From: Opisthorchis felineus | Lineage: Eukaryota; Platyhelminthes; Trematoda; Opisthorchiida; Opisthorchiidae | Direction of reading: 5' to 3' | Assembly: GCA_004794785.1 (NCBI GenBank) | Contig: SJOL01008821.1 | Span: 507,644-571,643 of the forward strand | Length of the DNA: 64,000 bases | Shown here: in pieces, positions 26,228-38,648 of the stretch | How positions within the stretch are numbered: position 1 is the first letter of the stretch | How the letters are laid out: each line of letters opens with the position of its first letter | Position numbers and translations under genes: made by a program | Notes under the pieces: generated by a model | The model's input: only the letters and a program-made list of their open reading frames with translations | The model's database searches: none | Told to the model about the DNA's origin: nothing

Positions 26228-26386
26228 CGTAGTTATGTTTCAGTTGTGAGGCTTGAAAACATCACACTCAAGCCTTATTCCAAATACATCCCTAGTGTTC
26301 AGTAATTCACAGAGAACAATGAGATACCGGGCTAATTCACACTATGACACAAACTTTTGAATTGCACTGTACTAGCTTCAGCTTAC

Positions 26387-27982
26387 TTCGAATCCTTTCA
26401 AGTTTCTGTGCGGCTGATAGAAGCAGAGTAATACAAAAGTGAAGAAGCAGATACTCCCGGATATTCCACACAAGATCCACACCCAGTTGATGTGGTTTTT
26501 AATAGCGACATTCAGCGTGATTCCAACGAAAATAACGGCAGTTGTGTAGATTAGTAGCAGTATGTTAAAAATTGCAGTTGATTCGAGATCACGTAAGCAA
26601 ACTGGAGTATATTTGCGAAGCCGCAGGGTGGGGGGTTTTGGATCGACCTTGAGTGATGGTTTTTCCTCAAGATAATATTCATGTTCTGCATTCTCGACTA
26701 AAATCTCAGATCTATCATCTGTTAGGTAATGCAGTTCACTAACCAAGTAACGTAACACCATAAGGTCGAGACCAATCACAAAGTAACAGAAGATGATCCC
26801 GACCGAGGTGAACTGCGCCAATGCTTTGACGTTGATGAAGGTGGCCAGAAGAATTGTAACGACACCGCCAATAAGTAAACTCCAGAGGGGTACACCCGTC
26901 CTCTTCTCCACAAATGCCATAAATCCAAACAGTAGACCATCATGAGCAATGGAATAGAACATACGTGGAATAACGTACATTGTGACCAGTTTCGTGGCAC
27001 CTGTAGCCAAAATGGTAGAAAAGGCCGCAAAACCCATCATCCCCAAATTGCCCACTTGGGCAAACGCCGACACATAAGGTGACTCGTAAGAGAGGCTCTG
27101 TGGTGGTACCAGATAAGCCAAGCCAAGTGACGCAGTGATGTACAGCACCGCACAAATGATCAACCCGCCAAATAAAGCTATCGGTAGATCACGGCGTGGA
27201 TTACGAGCTTCTTCACTAGCATTTGCTACAGCTTCGAAACCAGAAAATGCGAACACTGCCAGTCCGGCCCCACGCAAAAGTCCGTCGACTCCGTACGGTA
27301 GAAACCCGCCGTAGTTCGTTAGGTTTGATGGACTACCAAGCAAAAAGCAGGCGATGGTTATCACAATTAAGCATACAATTTGTAGGCCAGAGAGGACAGC
27401 GTTGATTGTAAGCGAAATTTGCGCGCCGGTAATTGTGAGGAGAATCAAGATTAGGATGAACGCAGCAGCCACCACGTCAGGAGTAGTGTCGAACAGCCCG
27501 GGATATGACATTTTGAAAAGGTGTTCCTCTGACCAATTTCGGATAGTGTTATTAGTTAGGAGGTTGAATGTGCCAGACAGGGCTTTGGAAATGGTGGCTG
27601 TCGAGACTATGACGTCAGAGATCATGGTCCATCCGATGAGAAACGCCGGTAGCTCGCCAAACATAAGGTAGGTATAGAGGTAAGCAGAACCTGCCCGGGG
27701 GAATAAGGTTGTGAATTCTGCGTAACAAAGCGCTGTGAAAATAGAGGTTACCACAGATACCAAGTAGGCGAGAGAGGTCGCCGGTCCTGCATAATCACGA
27801 ATCAGCTGGCCCGTCAACACATATAACCCAGCTCCGACCATGTGAGCTACACAGTAAAGGGTCAGTTGGGGAGCATTCAGACATCGTTTCAACTTTGTGT
27901 CCAACGTGGTGTCCTGTGTTACCGTCCTGGTGCGTATCAAACGCCGACCGAATTCCGAACATGTGATGCGTTGACATTTCAT
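26387..27982 (-). CDS. Cationic amino acid transporter gene 1, first exon
   Basis: One 532-codon exon starts at ATG 27982 and ends at a phase-0 donor (GAA|GTAAGC); reading on would hit a stop two codons later. The product is an SLC7/APC-superfamily CAT: a short cytosolic N-terminus with RCLN before helix 1, GAGLYVLTGQ (residues 50-59, the unwound substrate-binding part of helix 1), CYAEF (86-90, the Glu needed for transport in mammalian CAT1), RAGSAYLYTY (96-105), GFEAVANASEEARNPRRDLP (248-267) and helices 7-12, with a 50-residue loop after about residue 412. With the exons at 15840 and 13416 it makes a 611-residue, 14-helix plasma-membrane carrier for Arg/Lys/ornithine-type substrates. A possible upstream acceptor (AG at 28039-28040, minus strand) lies about 56 nt before the ATG. 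The RTE insertion begins about 760 bp upstream. Substrate preference is inferred from the family. Confidence 0.93.
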
Positions 27983-28740
27983 GCTGGTCTATATACATGT
28001 TCTGCTTCATGCGATGCGTTCATTAATCAAGGATTATCCTGAAGTTGTGAAAGCGAAGCAGTCAACCACAAATTGACCGCGACGATCGCACTATCATCAC
28101 GTTCTTACCACCCTTCAAAAGAATCGACCAATCACCAGCTCAATGTTACAATTGGTCCAGAGAGCACACTGAGCAGCTGCTTCAGATTAGGACATTTAGC
28201 CGTATGTAATCTTCGTAGGACGGCTGTAAGACCAACTAAGGTCATTGGTCAAGGATGCCTTGCGCCTCTAAAGCACGGAGTCCCTTTTATGCATTTCACT
28301 CTCAATTTTCCAAACACTAGCACTACTCTGCTTTGTATCCGTGACATGTGCAGCACTTTCTCAGGTCATTATACTTAGTATGAGGGTGTGCTTCACTTGG
28401 GTCGAAACTAATCGATAAGTGGTATGCACATGACTGTAGGTCAATAATATTCGCACTGTCTGTCCGCTGCAGTTTTTCACCTGAAAGCCCACAACGTTTT
28501 CTCTTGCAAGGGAGGAAGAATGGCAGGATACAACTGTTATCAAGGTAGAAACGTGCTCATGGATGATTGAGACGATAAGCCTGTGTGAGCAATGTCTTCT
28601 GTAGCTCATCAGATACATTTAGAACGAACAACTTTTCTACTTGACGTAGTTCAGTCGATGATCCGGTCACAGAGCGAAGTGCTACAACTTGAAGCCATTT
28701 CCGCAATAAGCCAGTTTGCAACACAATTCTGTATCCTATA
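27983..28740. other. 5' flank of CAT gene 1
   Basis: This holds the presumed 5' UTR and promoter of CAT gene 1. A minus-strand acceptor-like sequence (TTTCACAACTTCAG, AG at 28039-28040) suggests either a 5' UTR intron or a spliced-leader site. No TATA-type element can be assigned with confidence. Confidence 0.4.
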
Positions 28741-30960
28741 CATCATCATCATCATCATCGACAGCATAACATTAGTGTTCAACACCGATGCTTCGCTGCC
28801 GTACAACCATGATTTATTTGAAAGCCTTATTGTGAAGGAAAGAATAAAGGTGGACGGCGAAGGGACTTAGCGCTAGCTTACCACAATCATTCCGAGGTGC
28901 CTACGCCTCCAGACACTCATTCAGGCAATCTGGATAGAAACTGACAACAAGATCGCCACTGACATCGGTTGGCAGCCATATCTTGCAGCGTCTCCAACCA
29001 GGCACAGTGAGGATCACGCGGTCCCCAACCTGGAAGGCGAGTAGCACCGACAGCACCCAAGCGTTTCGTAATTTCCTTCATACCCCTCTGCCAGGTTAAG
29101 GGTTGGCCACCTCTCTGCTTCCGCCACTCTGAATTGGGCATGGAAAACAGCACTCTCTTCGGCAAACGATGATTAGGCATACGCAACACGTGTCCCAACC
29201 AACGCAGCTTCTGGTGCTGGACACACTCTTCAATGGAAGTACCCGTTGCACAACCAAAAACTCGCTTTCTAACTGCCTCGTTACGGATTCGCCGACACCA
29301 ACCCACACGAGCTATGGTTCTGAGACAACGATTGTCAAACACCTGAAGACGCCTCAGTTCCGCTGCTCGAAGAGGCCAGGTCTCACAGCCATACAACAAA
29401 ACAGCCCGCACTGTAGCTTGATAAACACGTCCCTTGAGTTTCAGGGATACACCACTTTGACGCCATAGGTGCCTCAAATTAGCAAACGCGACCCGTGCCT
29501 TGCAGATTCGTGCATTGACCTCGTCTGTCACACTACCATCAGAACTAATACAACTACCCAGGTACGTAAAACGCTCCACAACTTCCAGTGCCTCTCCCTG
29601 GATTGTAAGTGGCGTGTTCAGTGACTGCATGTCCAGCAGCATGACCTTACACTTTGTGGGTGCAAAGTGCATACCAAAGGACGGGATGACTTTGGTCAGT
29701 TCATCCAAAAACACCTGCGCCCTCTCCTCCTCTTCGAAGATGAGAACGATGTCGTCTGCATATTCCAGATCGACAAGGTTTTCGTCACAGGCTATCTGAA
29801 CACCGGGGTTTTGGAGACCTTCCAGCGTTCGTCTCATTATCTCATCGATCACGAAATTAAATAGGAAAGGAGAGAGTGGGCATCCCTGACGGACACCGCT
29901 TTGTGTACGGAAGCTTTTGGAGAGCTCGCCGTATACTCTCACACGTCCGGAAGTCCGAGAATACAAAGAGCTTATTATGTTCACAAACTTCCGGGGCATT
30001 CCTTGGTGGGCAAGCGTGTCAAGAAGAACAGACCGGTCAACCGAGTCGAATGCGCCTTGGAAATCCAGGAATACTAGAATCGTGGGTCGCTTATACGTAT
30101 GGCGTTGTTCTAGCACCTGACGAAGTGTGAAGATTTGGTCAACGCAACCCCTACCAGGCCGGAATCCCGCTTGCTGCTCTCGAGTCAGTGTTTCACGAGC
30201 CACCGTAAGGCGACGAAGCACGAGTGACGCCAACAGTCTCGTTACGACCGGGGTCAAGCTGATCCCCCTGTGGTTGCCACACTCACTACGAGGCCCTTTT
30301 TTGAAAATGGGCACTATCACCGACTCTCCCCAGTTGTCTGGGACAGACTCCTTTTCCCAAATGCAAGCGAACAGATCAGACAAGCGCTGACTGAGGACTT
30401 CACCCCCATCTTTGAACAATGCGGGTGGGAGGTCATCCGGACCAGAGGCTCGGTGGCGCTTGAGAGAACATATGCAGTCATAAATCTCCGATGCCGTAGG
30501 CGGTTCCACGTTCACCGTCCAAGGTTCTACGTCACCTGTGGGATCCAGATGAGTGCCAGCTGGTGGCCATGACAATTGTTGTTCGAAGTATTCGGCCCAC
30601 CGATCGAGGCGTTCTTCTTTATTCGATATGGTCACTCCATTCCGATCCTTGATGGTTTCGCTCACAGGTGGTTTCCGGGGACCGGTCGCACGGATCAACT
30701 GAAATAATCTTCGGGCATTACCGGCTTTCTGGGCCTCTTCCATTTCCTTGGCTTTCTGTGTCCACCACACTTCACGGTCGGCTTGCACGCTCGCCTTCAC
30801 TTGACGTCTGGTAATTCGTCGTGTCAAGTTATGTTCGGGGCCGGCTGGGATACTTCCTATCCTATACGAAGCTCCCAAATAATCCAGGGTGGCCGGGAGT
30901 TCCGAATTTTTGTACTCTGCTAAAATGTCTATTCTTCGAAGGGCGTATCCTCTACTGAGC
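28741..30960 (-). mobile_element. RTE/SR2-like non-LTR retrotransposon, 5'-truncated
   Basis: On the minus strand it has a reverse-transcriptase ORF, a 175-bp 3' UTR and a short GATGAT-type tail (28741-28759). The same 3' end recurs at 20490-20806 and, more diverged, at 54341-54730. The apurinic endonuclease expected upstream of RTE reverse transcriptases is missing. Element homology appears to begin near residue 66 of the ORF (about 30855), so the 5' breakpoint should lie at about 30.85-30.96 kb; the exact point cannot be set from one copy. Confidence 0.85.
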
Positions 30961-31052
30961 AACTTCACTAGTCCATTTTTCCTCACAAGAGATTGGAACA
31001 AGTAGCAGACGTAGTGGAATAAGATGTTGTAATCCGACGTTGCCATGAGCAA
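28917..31052 (-). CDS. Reverse transcriptase ORF of RTE-type element
   Basis: The 711-codon frame is uninterrupted. Residues about 66-130 hold the conserved pre-RT region ([25 protein letters not shown]). The RT domain runs about 195-500: [10 protein letters not shown] (293-302), [15 protein letters not shown] with Asp330, [10 protein letters not shown] (386-395), and the YADD box (431-434) with Asp433 and Asp434. [19 protein letters not shown] (551-560) and [10 protein letters not shown] follow, as in RTE and SR2 elements. The first 60 or so residues do not fit the family and are probably flanking DNA read through. The intact frame suggests a recent insertion, but without endonuclease it cannot be autonomous. 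Confidence 0.88.
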   Translation of the reverse strand: MLMATSDYNILFHYVCYLFQSLVRKNGLVKLLSRGYALRRIDILAEYKNSELPATLDYLGASYRIGSIPAGPEHNLTRRITRRQVKASVQADREVWWTQKAKEMEEAQKAGNARRLFQLIRATGPRKPPVSETIKDRNGVTISNKEERLDRWAEYFEQQLSWPPAGTHLDPTGDVEPWTVNVEPPTASEIYDCICSLKRHRASGPDDLPPALFKDGGEVLSQRLSDLFACIWEKESVPDNWGESVIVPIFKKGPRSECGNHRGISLTPVVTRLLASLVLRRLTVARETLTREQQAGFRPGRGCVDQIFTLRQVLEQRHTYKRPTILVFLDFQGAFDSVDRSVLLDTLAHQGMPRKFVNIISSLYSRTSGRVRVYGELSKSFRTQSGVRQGCPLSPFLFNFVIDEIMRRTLEGLQNPGVQIACDENLVDLEYADDIVLIFEEEERAQVFLDELTKVIPSFGMHFAPTKCKVMLLDMQSLNTPLTIQGEALEVVERFTYLGSCISSDGSVTDEVNARICKARVAFANLRHLWRQSGVSLKLKGRVYQATVRAVLLYGCETWPLRAAELRRLQVFDNRCLRTIARVGWCRRIRNEAVRKRVFGCATGTSIEECVQHQKLRWLGHVLRMPNHRLPKRVLFSMPNSEWRKQRGGQPLTWQRGMKEITKRLGAVGATRLPGWGPRDPHCAWLETLQDMAANRCQWRSCCQFLSRLPE

Positions 31053-31055
31053 CCG

Positions 31056-31459
31056 TTACCAAGAATTTCTACAATCAGTTGAATACAAGTCAAATGCAGC
31101 GTCATTTTCTTCCACTAGCATGATATTGTATGTGAAAGGCTGAGAAATCACCTTAATCCCTCGAATTGTGCAATGAACCAGACTTGGTTTTGTTGCTGTG
31201 GACTCTGATCTGAGAGTAGTTCGCAAACCATAACTCTGAAACCCATAAAACAGAAGTCTGTAAATTGGTCGTTTAGGCCACACGCTTCAATCCCCGTGAG
31301 GCACAGCTTGTTTTCCCAAAGACCTTACTTAGATATTTGAAACTGCGAAACACCCGTAAAAAGCTACGTAGTTCTGCGGAGTCGTCTTTAGGGAATTTGG
31401 AAGAAACTCCACAACCGTTGCGACTCAAAATATTGCTGCACTACTTGATTGTTAGTCGG
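31056..31459 (-). other. Weak CAT-like exon C remnant (about 31150-31262)
   Basis: Immediately beyond the RTE, minus-strand sequence after a TTTACAG acceptor can be read as VLWVSELWFANYSQ and on to a stop. This loosely follows the VIYFSYGIWFSKAD pattern of CAT last exons and lies where gene 2's last exon is expected. The reading phase does not match (0 instead of 1) and a Gly is missing, so it is at best a decayed exon and may be chance. Confidence 0.15.
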
Positions 31460-31530
31460 TTCGCCGACCTTGGCATTTGGATTGCAAACGTTTCATCACC
31501 AATCGAGGCGACATCGTCGTTGCGGGGCTG
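31460..31530 (+). repeat. Fold-back (MITE-like) repeat, single arm
   Basis: TTCGCCGACCTTGG, then ATTGCAAACGTTTCATCACC and a GAGGCGACATCGTCGTTGCGG end match the left arm of the element at 49848-50038. Confidence 0.6.
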
Positions 31531-34500
31531 AATGGATAAATTCCTTCTCTTCTACTGTTAATACATAGTTTCTAAATTGTATCTAATAACTCAAAGGTGA
31601 TTAGATGCTCTCGATGTAGTTTTCGTGTGATTTGGTTAGTCAGCTGAGTATCTGAGTTGCGTTATCTCATTTCATTGTATTTGGTAAGTTCGCTGAGCGT
31701 CTTCATTTCCACAGTTCTGCTTCCGGAACGCGCTAATTTACCGTCAAAATTTAGCTTCAAAAATGCAGAACAATTTTGTCAACAACCTATAACAGTTGTA
31801 TGAGAGACACTGCAAGACTGCACTTGGTACATTAAGCACCGTTTTCTGCTACTATGGACGGTGAGTGGCAAACTGACAACTGCTGTGTCTTATGTCTGAA
31901 CTACATGGAGGTATGGTCAGGAAGTGGGAAAGGAAATTACTTTACCGTTTTTCATTGTAGGATATAAGCAAGATGGCTGAAAAATATTCTGGTCGCATGA
32001 CTGGAAAGGACGGAACCTAAAATGAAGAAGGAATAGTCGTTCTTCCTGGAACTCTTATCCGAAGCTTTGTAGAACAAATATGCACAAATTTTGGAGTGGT
32101 CTGAGGCCCCTAGTGTCACGTTGAAAGTGCATTCAGACATCTACGGAGATGGACAAAAAACAAAGCACTGTGGAAGTCATGAGATAAGTGAAAGAATTAT
32201 GCAGCCTAGTGCCTAGTTGTCTAGCAACTACTAAGAGAGAAGTAGAGTAATCATTTCGACGGGGATTATCACAGAGAAAGAGGCATTTGGCCACCCTAGA
32301 GAAATCGCTGAGTTTTGGCAGGATTTTAAACACTACTGTAACTCTTCCATGGAACCGGCCTCTCTTCAAAATCGTCACCATCTTTATTCTACACAAAACT
32401 TACTGAATTTTATTTTTCACCCGTTATCCCATCGTTCGTATCAGCACTTTTAGAAGTCTCACGCCAATGACTATTGAGCATGTCAGGAGTCAGTAGACAC
32501 CAGGGCTTTACATGCTTTACCTGGGGCACTGCGACTGCGTTCGTGTGGTACGTTTGCCTCCTCAGCGGAATGGATCGCGCGATGGGTTAGTATTGTTCAG
32601 TAGTTTTGCCCACGATAAAACGCAGTTAAGTGCAGTTAAGCGTGGAAAAGTGTTATTGGGACAAGACAGCTGGGTTTCTCGCGCACTTTTCTGCAGTTAA
32701 TAATGCCTGCTGCCGCTATATCACTGCGGTTAGGGCTTGTGAATATCACCAGGTAAAAATGCTATCTCAGGTTCAAACACCTGTAGGTTTTTCCTTTTGT
32801 TCATTGGATTCTCAGTTCTTCCATGAAAGATATCTCAATTTAGGGATGAGCGAATGCGAAAGTGATTTAGAGAGTCCTAAATGGTGAAGCGCTGTCAGCG
32901 AGGTAGACTCTGTTTGCTTCTATCACATTTGACAACGCACAATTTGGGAAAAGCCGTAAAAGCGGCACTGTTTTGTTTCTACCTACCTCAAATCCCCTTT
33001 GATCCCATTGCGACCACCTGTTTACTTGGCTGGTTTTCTTCGCCATTTTTGCAGTCGTCTTTAGACGTCTTCCTACCTCATTTCGTCACATAAAGTACAT
33101 GTTTTCGATAATTGTCAAAACTCCGTTGACCCCTCTTTCTAACAGTGTGCACAAGAATTGACAGAGTAAGTCAAATGGTTACTATAGCATTGACCAGGTG
33201 GCTTTTGTCCGTTACACGACAGCCTCACTATTCATTGTACTTATATCGTATTTCATGTTATAGACTAAAAAGACTGAGATACGGTCAACATGTGTATTGT
33301 ATTGTATCGTATTGTATTTTATGTTGTAGCATATGTATTCGGCGAGTTATTTTAGGAGAAAAAGCATTACCTTAGTTGTAGTTTGTATAACAATGGCACT
33401 AACAACGGCACTAACATAAAAACACGAGAACGCCAGCGAAATATCGACGTGACCAGCTCCAAATTCACCATGTTTGTGATAACGACTAAGGTGAAAATAA
33501 CTGGCTCTGAGTGCTCATAAAAGATGCTAATCAAGCTATCAACCAAGAAACAAACATTGGCCGTTCTTGCGATAAATCCTAAAGTATCGTGTCAACCAGT
33601 TTTCTCTCAATGCTTTTAAACTTTCTACCCTTTAATTTGCCAAGCATAAGGGATTCGTCTAAATGCGGAGACATTAAGAACAAACTAGAATATATCTCGG
33701 AAAAAGCATGAATGGTCATTTTCCAGAAGCTACGATGTAGCAAGTGGATTCCGATGAAATTGTGGGGGACTTAGGGACTCCTGAACTATGATCCATTTGA
33801 AGGTCACGTGCATGAACTGTGAGATACCCACTTTGATTGGGCAAAGCCAAATTTGATTAACTAATGATTCGCATCAAGGTGTGAACCAGTCCTCTCTATA
33901 AGCACCTCGTTTTAAATGCGCCTCGTATGATAACACAGCCACTGTTGTCAGACTGCACCAACGCGTAAGCACTAAACACAAGCCGTTCATCTTTCACACG
34001 GTTATGTTGACCGAAAAAGACTTTAGATGAAACCTATTTCACCATTTTTACTTGCCAAAGGACGAATTCCGAATTATGGGACTTTAGCAAGTAGGAACTG
34101 AACACCATGGAGTTGAATGAAACTCACGTAAGTTCACCCTTGGTGGGGGGAGGTTAGCTAGAACACGCTACCTCTCGTGGAGATCCGGATCAATTATGAC
34201 CCTCACTGAAAAAAATAGTATTTTTATCTCAGTGAACGTCTCGCCCAGCAAAAAGCGTTTTAAACTCCATAGAAAAATCTATTCAGTTGATGCATTGCTC
34301 CCGTATTTCCATGGAATTGCCATTCCTCTTGAACAAGCAAAAATTGTGGGAAATGTTGAAACACAATATCTGGAATAGATTCTAGCTTAGTATTCGTCAA
34401 ATCCTCCGTATATTCTCACCTAATTCACTAAAATCAACTTCAGCGTTATTGTTTAAATATAAAATAACCAAATAATCGTCCCTGTGAAATCTTCATACAA

Positions 34501-36721
34501 TAACTAACTGAGGCGAAATGCTGACACGAGGATGTCGCATTCATCGATGTGTTAACCGATTATCGTCTGCCCACATTAAAGTCGCATTTGACATAGAATT
34601 AGAGGGGCCTTTTCGTTATTTTCTCATCATTCACGAATACCTTCGAGTTAAGTTATCTCCTTTGAGATCTTGGGCTCGAATTTTGTGCGAACATGTTCTA
34701 CGGATCCTATCATCAATCCGGGGTACAACTTACACTTTAGCAAGAAAAGGGTGGTCTTGAAATAATTCTATCGCCTGCTTCAAAACTTTTGTTGGGTGGA
34801 CAAAAACACAGGGGTTCTTGAAAACGTCATCTCATGTTTCTTGTCATTTGGTGGTGCTGAAACCTACCAACTTAAATTTTCTGGCTTATAATTGTGGTAC
34901 TCATTTGCCATCTGTTTGAAAATTTTAAGCTTTATAGGTCAAGCACTCTGTGCGAACTCCGAATCTCGTCTTCCTTACTCAAACCCACCCTACCGCTCAC
35001 TGCTAACATCTTGTAGATTGGTCGCAGCGTTTGCAGTGCACTTGCCAGGAGCGGTGAGCAAACCACTAACCAGACAGCGCACCTGAGCTACCTGTGTTTC
35101 GTAACGTCACGATGGTCCTAGCTGTACGGTACGATACCCTGACCAACTGTTGGTGAAAACCTAACACTTGAAAAGCTTAGAAAAGCAATGCCTAAGGCGA
35201 GTAAGTTTCATTCACTGAACCAAACCAGCGCAAGCCACAGGGCTGTTCAGACGGACTGGCTTTGTGGGAATGGTGGCCGCGATCGTAGTCAACCTTCTAC
35301 GCTATCTGGGACGTTTTCCATATGGGGTGGAATTGCATCCCGAAGCATATCTCCTATAGTCTAATGAATACTAAGACATGAAACCGTGGCATGAAGCACT
35401 TTGGTCAAAAGCTGATGACTACCAAGGCTGATTTCGCAAAATAGGTAGCGGAAGAACAGAATTGGGTGAGAGGAGCGATACGAACCCGTGTTTGCTCATT
35501 CAGCAGCCAACAGACTTGACCCGGGCGACTGGAACGTGAGACGAAAGTTTATCCCCGGCGTTGCTGGACTCGGAAACGGAACTAGCTGGATATGAAGCGA
35601 TTGCGGTCGTGTTTGTCTTAAACTGAGTGGCTACCAGTGGCCGGGGAGTGAGCCATAGGCGAAAGGCCGGAAGATGGAGTAAGTTTATCAGACCTAATTT
35701 GCTTTTCTGAGCTTATCAGATAACTAAACCCGTGACCATGTTAGGAGTGAATTTCAGTGACCGTAACCGTACACAGAAAATAAGACCAGACCGCATCACA
35801 GAACGAGATGCACGTGTAAACTGGACCCATCTTGTTAGTGATGCAGGCAGACAAAATTGGGTTCAGCTGCTAGGCTGCTTTCCACTAAGTCCGCGAAATC
35901 TTGCCCTAACACCCTAGACATCCTGGAGTGTTAACTCCATAGCGGTGCTAAAAATGGCTTTCTGTGACCAAAGTTGTACGTAGTAAGCTGATGATTGGCT
36001 AGCAAAAGCTAGTCGTATGTGTTACTTTGAGTGGGTCTTATAAGTGGTGTGGGTTGACGGGCCACCCTTCGGTTCATTCCTACCCGCATAATTTGAAAAC
36101 GATGAGCCACTAGCTGGACATGCTTTTGGCTTTGAAACTGCCACCTCTTTTTAAATTCTAGTCTTATTCCCCGGGTTTACAGAGCATAGAGGGGGTTCGA
36201 CAGTTTGCAGGTGCGGCTCAGTCAACTGCATATTCCATTACCTATTGTGCGCAGAAATGCATCAGCATAGTGCGATTTGGCAGGAGAATGCAGAAAGGGA
36301 TGTCAACTTAACGTGCTGTCTCCTCGAAAAGGCCACTGATGGACAGGATATGTGAACACAATCCAGATTCTCCGAGTGGTGTTTTGAAGACGTCAAGCTC
36401 GAGGGTGATGAATTCATCCCTGTCCGAAACCGCTTTTATCAAGGACAAAAACGCACAGTCGACGTACTATGTCACCTATGAACTGATCAAGAAAGGCAGG
36501 ATTCAGACTGCTTCTGATTAGGGCGTCTATCACATTCCGACTAAGTCACGAAAAACTGCTTGCCGCTGAACGTAATTCTCTCTCCTGAGCAAGCTTTGTG
36601 GGAATAATTTTGAATACTGACAGAATTGCTAGGCTATGCGTTAATTTGAAGTGGAAAAATTCCTATGTACAAACCTGTTAGAACCCACTTACATGAGTAT
36701 AACAGTCAATTCGGCATCTAA
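31531..36721. other. Gene-free stretch (possible 3' part of CAT gene 2)
   Basis: This is the interval where the last two exons of CAT gene 2 should lie, but I could not find a 109-nt exon with MPVAP...W.RF.IW or its reverse complement. A short pentamer run (TATTG-type) is at 33293-33325. Nothing else is supported. Confidence 0.4.
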
Positions 36722-37137
36722 TACAGTGACGACAGCGAGTGTCAAACACTAATTCCAAAGCTTATTGTTTATTCTACCGAAGGTAACCCTCATTTGGAGC
36801 TGAAATCTTCGAAGAGTGCAGAATTTCTGAAGCGCTTGAGAAGTAACAGATTCAAAGGAATTTGGAATAAATTACCTACCCTCTACCAAGATTACCGAAA
36901 AGTTTACGTAGCCGCCCACAATTGCTGGCTGATTATTTACGAAACCGAAAGCATGGAAGTTACTTCTGTAGTAGTTACTGGCGGACAGGGAGTATGGCAA
37001 AAGGAACACGGTGGCCAGACCTGCATTACGCTGTGTATCGTTGCAATTCACTATGCCCGGATTGCGCTGCAATCTGGCAGGAAGATAATCCGGGGAAAGA
37101 TCACGTGGTAACTGAAACTGACCTATTCATGTGTTGA
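36722..37137 (+). pseudogene. Coding-like sequence of unknown family with a frame change
   Basis: The frame is open from 36722. It gives a product with good composition (KSAEFLKRL, WNKLPTLYQDYRKVYVAAHNCW, IIYETESMEV, QGVWQKEHG). Around 37010 the protein-like reading moves to another frame: PDLHYAVYRCNSLCPDCAAI, WQEDNPGKDH, VTETDLFMC, stop at 37135-37137. There is no canonical intron at the switch, so a one-base indel in an old gene or retrocopy is the simplest reading. The CPDC motif is suggestive of metal binding. No family is recognised. Confidence 0.35.
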
Positions 37138-38465
37138 CTGGCCCGAGATTGGCCGCATAGTCTGTGAATGACAAATTAGGGTACTAGATTTCACTCCTGA
37201 TTTCTTAAGTCCCACTCCCGGCCTAACTTGTTTCATCGGGAAACGTCGGCAGGTACTAAAAGTGGGGGAAACATAGATGCTTGATAATGATTCTTCATAT
37301 AAAGCGCCATCCAAAATTTACAGAACAGTTTAGTGAGAACGGAGACGACATTCAACACTGACTACGACAAGTTGACTGATCATGCATGGCATGAGTTAAC
37401 ATAATGTATGCGCACCTTGATTCCAGCGAGGAATCGATGTCTTGGAAGTTGACTATTATGCTACGTGGCTCTGAGTAACTTTTTAGGTGTTTCCAGAAAT
37501 AGGCTGAGAGGTAGACAGTTCCATTCTGCTGATAAAATACTCACTGAAACTGCAATTGAATTTGAGGATGAGGTCGAATACCTGGGAAGTATGCCATAGA
37601 GGGTGTAACGGAATCCGTTTGCTGCCGATGGAAGCTTGACTGAAACTAAGTAGTAGAGAAAAATTTTTTCTTCTAGAGTCAGCGAATAATTCCACCATGT
37701 ACAGTAAGTTGTAGACGTATCGGTCGGCCATATATTTCTCAAAACTGCATCTTCGGTTGTTGTCAGGTATGTGAAAGGATACCTTCACTAACCCATGTTT
37801 GCAAAATATTAGAAAAGAGCTACCGAACTGTAGGGTGTCGGTTTCCAAAAATTCACGCCTTTTCAAACCACATTCTGACATATTTCTATCAACACGGCAG
37901 TAAAAGATAGGTTTCTGACAGATTCTTCTTTGTGAGCTACCCAGAAGTGGGAGTGATTATTATTAGAAATATCGAAGCATAAAACTAAGTTTTGACCGGA
38001 AGTGATGGCCGAAGTAACACTGAATTTTCGCTTGTAAAGTGGGATTTGTGAAAAATCAAAAAATATCACCATTTTTTGCCAGAAAAGCGACCACTTTGGG
38101 CTAATCCATTTCTCTGTCCATAGGCGAATCCCTCAGCAAGAAAACATGTCTTGTGTGCATTTACGTACTTTTAGCCTGCATCAGCCATTAAATATAGAAT
38201 TAAATTAAATTAAATATAGAATTAAAACATTGGTGTTTTTCGATGTCTTCTTCTGGTCCATACACACCGAGGAATTGCAAAACTGAAAGCGAACGATCCA
38301 TACACGTAAAACAAGCATAAAGTGGATTCTGCGGGTAAAACTGTGAAAACTGTTTACGTAAAGATCGATTGTTTTGAGTGGACAGCGGTCATGTGAGCAG
38401 AACATGGAAGGCCCGAAGCATGTACAGAAGCTTTCTGACAAATTTGGAATTCAAATGAGTCCACT
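37138..38465. other. Gene-free, AT-rich
   Basis: Minus-strand frames up to 132 codons (37483-37881) look like chance frames. A short direct repeat of AATTA-type units lies at 38193-38225. Confidence 0.4.
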
Positions 38466-38648
38466 GTGCGCCGGTGGAGTAGTGGTAACATACTCACCTC
38501 GCATGCCAGATGTGCGGAGTTTAAATCCCGGTATGGCCAAGGATATACTCTGCTTGTGAGCTCCAGTAAGATCGAAACTCCAGTCTGGCGGTTCTCCCCT
38601 TTGGTGGTTGTCGGCACAACCAGCGACCCATCGCTACGCTCCCTAACA
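38466..38648 (+). mobile_element. tRNA-derived SINE, family 2, first copy
   Basis: The head from GCGCCGGTGG is tRNA-like: an A box in TGGAGTAGTGG (38474-38484) and a degenerate B box in GAGTTTAAATCCC near 38517-38529, 33 bp apart. The following body (GGCC, TATACTCTGC, GAGCTCCAGTAAG) matches the copy at 61357. It runs into an arm of the fold-back repeat at 38649. It is too degenerate at the acceptor stem to be a functional tRNA. Confidence 0.65.

Larger units (their letters stand above)
15949..26386 (-). other. Intron 1 of CAT gene 1 (10.4 kb), repeat-rich
   Basis: The donor is GTAAGC and the acceptor TTTAG. It contains an RTE 3'-end fragment (20490-20806), a hammerhead-element body at 17501-17575, another at 25795-25961, and an inverted pair of complete hammerhead modules at 25962-26227, the last ending only 159 bp past the exon 1 donor. 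Other parts of the intron show no recognisable coding sequence; the plus-strand frames at 16874-17252 and 18457-18744 have no family match that I can see. Confidence 0.65.

Noticed and set aside
27354..27671. 105-codon plus-strand frame
   Set aside because: It is the antisense shadow of CAT gene 1's first exon; the same applies to plus-strand frames at 42016-43596 over gene 2 and at 29169-30572 over the RT ORF.
37483..37881. 132-codon minus-strand frame
   Set aside because: AT-rich chance frame overlapping a second frame of the same strand; no motif.
38466..38540. Functional tRNA gene
   Set aside because: The A and B boxes are tRNA-like but the acceptor stem does not pair and the B box is degenerate; a homologous element with a body exists at 61357, so it is a SINE head.
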